Assembly (NCBI GenBank): GCA_021813645.1
Contig: JAKAJW010000165.1
Coordinates: 1 to 13,086 of the forward strand
From: Pseudomonadota bacterium
GTDB lineage: Bacteria > Pseudomonadota > Alphaproteobacteria > Rhodobacterales > Rhodobacteraceae
Reading direction: 5' to 3'
Length of the DNA stretch: 13,086 nucleotides
Each line of letters opens with the position of its first letter. The stretch's first letter is position 1. Shown one piece after another: positions 10,875-13,086 of the stretch. The notes under the pieces are model-generated. The model was not told where the DNA came from, searched no databases, and worked only from the letters and a program-made list of their open reading frames with translations. The position numbers and the translations under genes were made by a program.

Positions 10875-12749
10875 TCAGCCCGCCCCGAGAAGCACCGCCG
10901 TCTGATAGGTTATGAACGCGCCGATGTAGGCTAGGGCGAACATGTAGCCGAAGGTGACCCACATCCATTTTGCTCCGCCGGTCTCGCGCCGGATCACCGC
11001 GAGGGTTGAGGCGCATTGCGGGGCGAATATGTACCAGACTAGGAAGGAAAGCGCGGTGGCAAGGCTCCATTGCGTCGCCAAGACATGGCCGATCTGCGAG
11101 TCGCCTCCCGAGATGGCATAGACTGTGCCAAGTGCGGCGACCGCCACCTCCCGCGCCGCCATGCCGGGAACCAGCGCCACGCTGATCTGCCAGTTGAAGC
11201 CGATTGGTGCCAAAATTGGCTGGATCAGACCGCCAATCATGGCCGCGAAGCTGTAGGTTATTGCGGGTTCGGACGCATTAGCCGGGGCCATTGGGAAGGT
11301 GGCCAACAGCCAGATGAGAACCGACATTGCAAAGATCGTGGTGCCGGCACGTTTGAGAAACAGCCGAGCCCGGGTGAGTAGACCAATCGCGACACTTTTC
11401 GGGCGTGGCATCTTGTAGTCCGGCAGGTCGAGCATGAAGGGCGGTGTCGGGTGCCTGCGCCAGAACAGGAACTTGGCGACGGCCGAAACCGCCAAGGCAG
11501 AGACGATGCCGGCCGCGTACAGTGCGAACATGATGAGGCCCTGCAGGCTGAACACGCCCCAGACGGTACGGGCCGGAATGAAGGCCGCGATGATCAGCGT
11601 ATAGACGGGAATTCGAGCCGAGCAAGTCATCAGCGGCGCGACCAGGATCGTCGTCAGCCGGTCCCGGCGGTTGTCGATGACGCGGGCGGCCATGATGCCA
11701 GGGATGGCGCAGGCGAAACTCGACAGCAGCGGGATAAAGGCACGGCCGTGAAGTCCGGCGCCGCCCATGATCTTGTCCATCAGGAAGGCGGCGCGGGCCA
11801 TATAGCCCAGATCCTCAAGTAGCAAGATGAACAGGAACAGGATCAGGATCTGCGGCAGGAAGACGACGACGCTGCCGACCCCGCCGATCACGCCGTCGAC
11901 CAGGAAGCTCTCGATGAGGCCGGGCGGCAGGACCTCCCTCGCGCCCGCACTCAGGAAGTCAAAGCTGTGCGAGATCAGTTCCATCGCGGGCTGGGCCCAG
12001 GTAAACACGGCCTGGAACATCACGAAAAGCAGCCCAAGAAGAAACACCAGGCCGACAATCGGGTGGAGCAGCACGGCGTCGACGCGCGATGTGATGGTAT
12101 CGGACTTCGCCGGATGGCGGACGGTGGCGCTGACCAAGCGATCAGCTTCGCGCTGTGCGGCGCGCAACTCGTCGGCGGACGGTTCGGCCCAAGTACTGGG
12201 CGCGGCGGCGGGCAGGCCGGCCGCGAGCCAGGCATCGATCCGGGCCAGCAGATCGGCCATGCCCGCCTTTCGTACGGCGGTTGCCGCAACCACGGGCAGG
12301 CCGAGGCCTTTCTCCAGAGCATCGGTATCGATCTCGATGCCACGCCATCTGGCGATGTCGATCATGTTGAGGACCAGCAGCACGGGCCGGCCGATCCGCT
12401 TCAACTCCTGCACCAGACGGAGGGCGGAACGCATGTTGGTGGCGTCTGCGACCGCGACGATCAGGTCGGGCGCCGCTTCTCTGGCACGCCGGCCTAATAC
12501 GATGTCGCGCGTAACCTCTTCGTCTGGCGAGCGCGCGCGCAGCGAGTAGGTTCCGGGCAAGTCGACGACTTCGATCCGGTGCCCTGCGGGCGTTAAGGCG
12601 GTTCCGATCTTGCGATCGACGGTGACTCCGGAATAGTTGCCTACCTTTTGGCGGCTTCCGGTTAACGCATTGAACAATGCGGTTTTGCCGCAGTTCGGAA
12701 CCCCCACCAGCGCCAGCCGGGCGGCGGCCGTCTCGATCACAGCACTCAC
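10875..12749 (-). CDS. feoB: Ferrous iron transporter FeoB
   Basis: 624-residue inner-membrane Fe2+ transporter with a cytosolic N-terminal G domain. Seen: G1 GVPNCGKT (16-23), the G2 segment NYSGVT (38-43), G3 DLPG (63-66), G4 NMID (128-131), then a helical spacer to about 235. The membrane core has two gate-like repeats, SSFACAIPGIMAARVI and the later PGMAAREVAVAALG, with LLEDLGYMARAAFLMD, the LPDYKMPRPKSV linker and APQCASTLAVIRRETG. It is about 150 residues shorter than E. coli FeoB (773) and lacks a C-terminal cysteine-rich tail, as in many alphaproteobacteria. The frame is open upstream into feoA. I chose GTG 12749 because AGGA lies eight bases before it, it follows the feoA stop by 10 bp, and it puts G1 at residue 16 as usual. 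No feoC is seen. Confidence 0.96.
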   Translation of the reverse strand: MSAVIETAAARLALVGVPNCGKTALFNALTGSRQKVGNYSGVTVDRKIGTALTPAGHRIEVVDLPGTYSLRARSPDEEVTRDIVLGRRAREAAPDLIVAVADATNMRSALRLVQELKRIGRPVLLVLNMIDIARWRGIEIDTDALEKGLGLPVVAATAVRKAGMADLLARIDAWLAAGLPAAAPSTWAEPSADELRAAQREADRLVSATVRHPAKSDTITSRVDAVLLHPIVGLVFLLGLLFVMFQAVFTWAQPAMELISHSFDFLSAGAREVLPPGLIESFLVDGVIGGVGSVVVFLPQILILFLFILLLEDLGYMARAAFLMDKIMGGAGLHGRAFIPLLSSFACAIPGIMAARVIDNRRDRLTTILVAPLMTCSARIPVYTLIIAAFIPARTVWGVFSLQGLIMFALYAAGIVSALAVSAVAKFLFWRRHPTPPFMLDLPDYKMPRPKSVAIGLLTRARLFLKRAGTTIFAMSVLIWLLATFPMAPANASEPAITYSFAAMIGGLIQPILAPIGFNWQISVALVPGMAAREVAVAALGTVYAISGGDSQIGHVLATQWSLATALSFLVWYIFAPQCASTLAVIRRETGGAKWMWVTFGYMFALAYIGAFITYQTAVLLGAG

Positions 12750-12759
12750 GACGCTTATC

Positions 12760-13047
12760 CTAGTAGGCGAAGATCGCCATGGCCTCGCGCCGGCGCAGGG
12801 CGACCGTCGAGCCATTGACCCGAACGGCGATCGGATCGCGGCCGAAGAGTCCTTCGTGCAACACGTGGACCTGTGCGCCCTCAACGAAGCCGAGCTCGAT
12901 CAGACGTCGTTCGATCTCATATGCGGAAAGCGTGGAATTGCCGTCGCAGACCGAGATTTGCCTCACGAGACCGCGAAAGCCGCGCCGGGCAACGCCCAGC
13001 GGCACGATCGGTTCTGCCGCGCTCTCGCTGGTGGTGAAATCCTTCAT
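12760..13047 (-). CDS. feoA: Ferrous iron transport accessory protein FeoA
   Basis: 95-residue cytosolic SH3-like protein that assists FeoB. The C-terminal half, ERRLIELGFVEGAQVHVLHEGLFGRDPIAVRVNGSTVALRRREAMAIFA (46-94), is the FeoA core: the LGF.EG turn, a beta-barrel and the final ALR..EA helix. The N-terminal 30 residues, with PLGVARRGFRGLVRQI, extend the shortest FeoA proteins (about 75 aa). ATG 13047 has GGGAG about six bases upstream. It is first in the feoA-feoB operon, 10 bp before feoB. The promoter, and any Fur box, would lie beyond the window: only 39 bp remain and no Fur-like repeat is visible in them. Confidence 0.94.
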   Translation of the reverse strand: MKDFTTSESAAEPIVPLGVARRGFRGLVRQISVCDGNSTLSAYEIERRLIELGFVEGAQVHVLHEGLFGRDPIAVRVNGSTVALRRREAMAIFAY

Positions 13048-13086
13048 GCCGCTCTCCCTGGGCCCGACGCTCCAGCCGTCCAGGAA

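Noticed and set aside
1..13086. CRISPR arrays, insertion sequences, prophage or integration sites
   Set aside because: No regularly spaced direct repeats, transposase, integrase or flanking duplications were found on either strand. Codon use is even across the window apart from the 18-codon peptide.

Overview
The window is high-GC, tightly packed bacterial chromosome, most likely from an alphaproteobacterium (Rhodospirillales-like at a guess; the order cannot be fixed from the sequence). Grounds: strong G/C at third codon positions, many 4-base ATGA/GTGA start-stop overlaps, a YhhQ transporter, a compact FeoB of about 624 residues, and small conserved-looking proteins that I associate with this class. 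I see no rRNA or tRNA gene, CRISPR array, insertion sequence, integrase or att site.

Layout, left to right. 1-57 (+) is the tail of an upstream gene. 202-825 (+) is a queuosine-precursor transporter (YhhQ). 826-1051 holds no normal gene. It looks like a self-contained short transcript: an extreme Shine-Dalgarno sequence complementary over 17 nt to the 3' end of 16S rRNA, an 18-codon ORF starting with GTG, a perfect hairpin and a strong terminator. 1196-2081 (+) is a single-pass membrane protein overlapping a divergent DedA protein. 2156-4787 (+) is a tightly overlapping run: peptidyl-tRNA hydrolase ArfB, a class-III PLP enzyme of the ethanolamine-phosphate/phosphohydroxylysine phospho-lyase type, and an APH-fold small-molecule kinase. 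6713-4811 (-) is the NAD salvage pair pncA-pncB. 6837-7456 (+) is a ribbon-helix-helix-like small protein plus an uncharacterised 124-residue protein. 7596-9316 (+) is a canonical DedA protein coupled to an uncharacterised ATP-grasp enzyme. 13047-9400 (-) is feoA-feoB followed by an AbgB-like M20 amidohydrolase.

How the genes work together. PncA and PncB convert nicotinamide to nicotinate and then to nicotinate mononucleotide. FeoA and FeoB import ferrous iron. The kinase and PLP lyase plausibly phosphorylate an amino alcohol and then eliminate phosphate and ammonia. The two DedA-centred units each couple a membrane-lipid-transporter-like protein to a different unstudied partner. The strongest candidates for undescribed biology are the short leader-peptide/RNA unit at 826-1051 and the DedA/ATP-grasp pair at 7596-9316.
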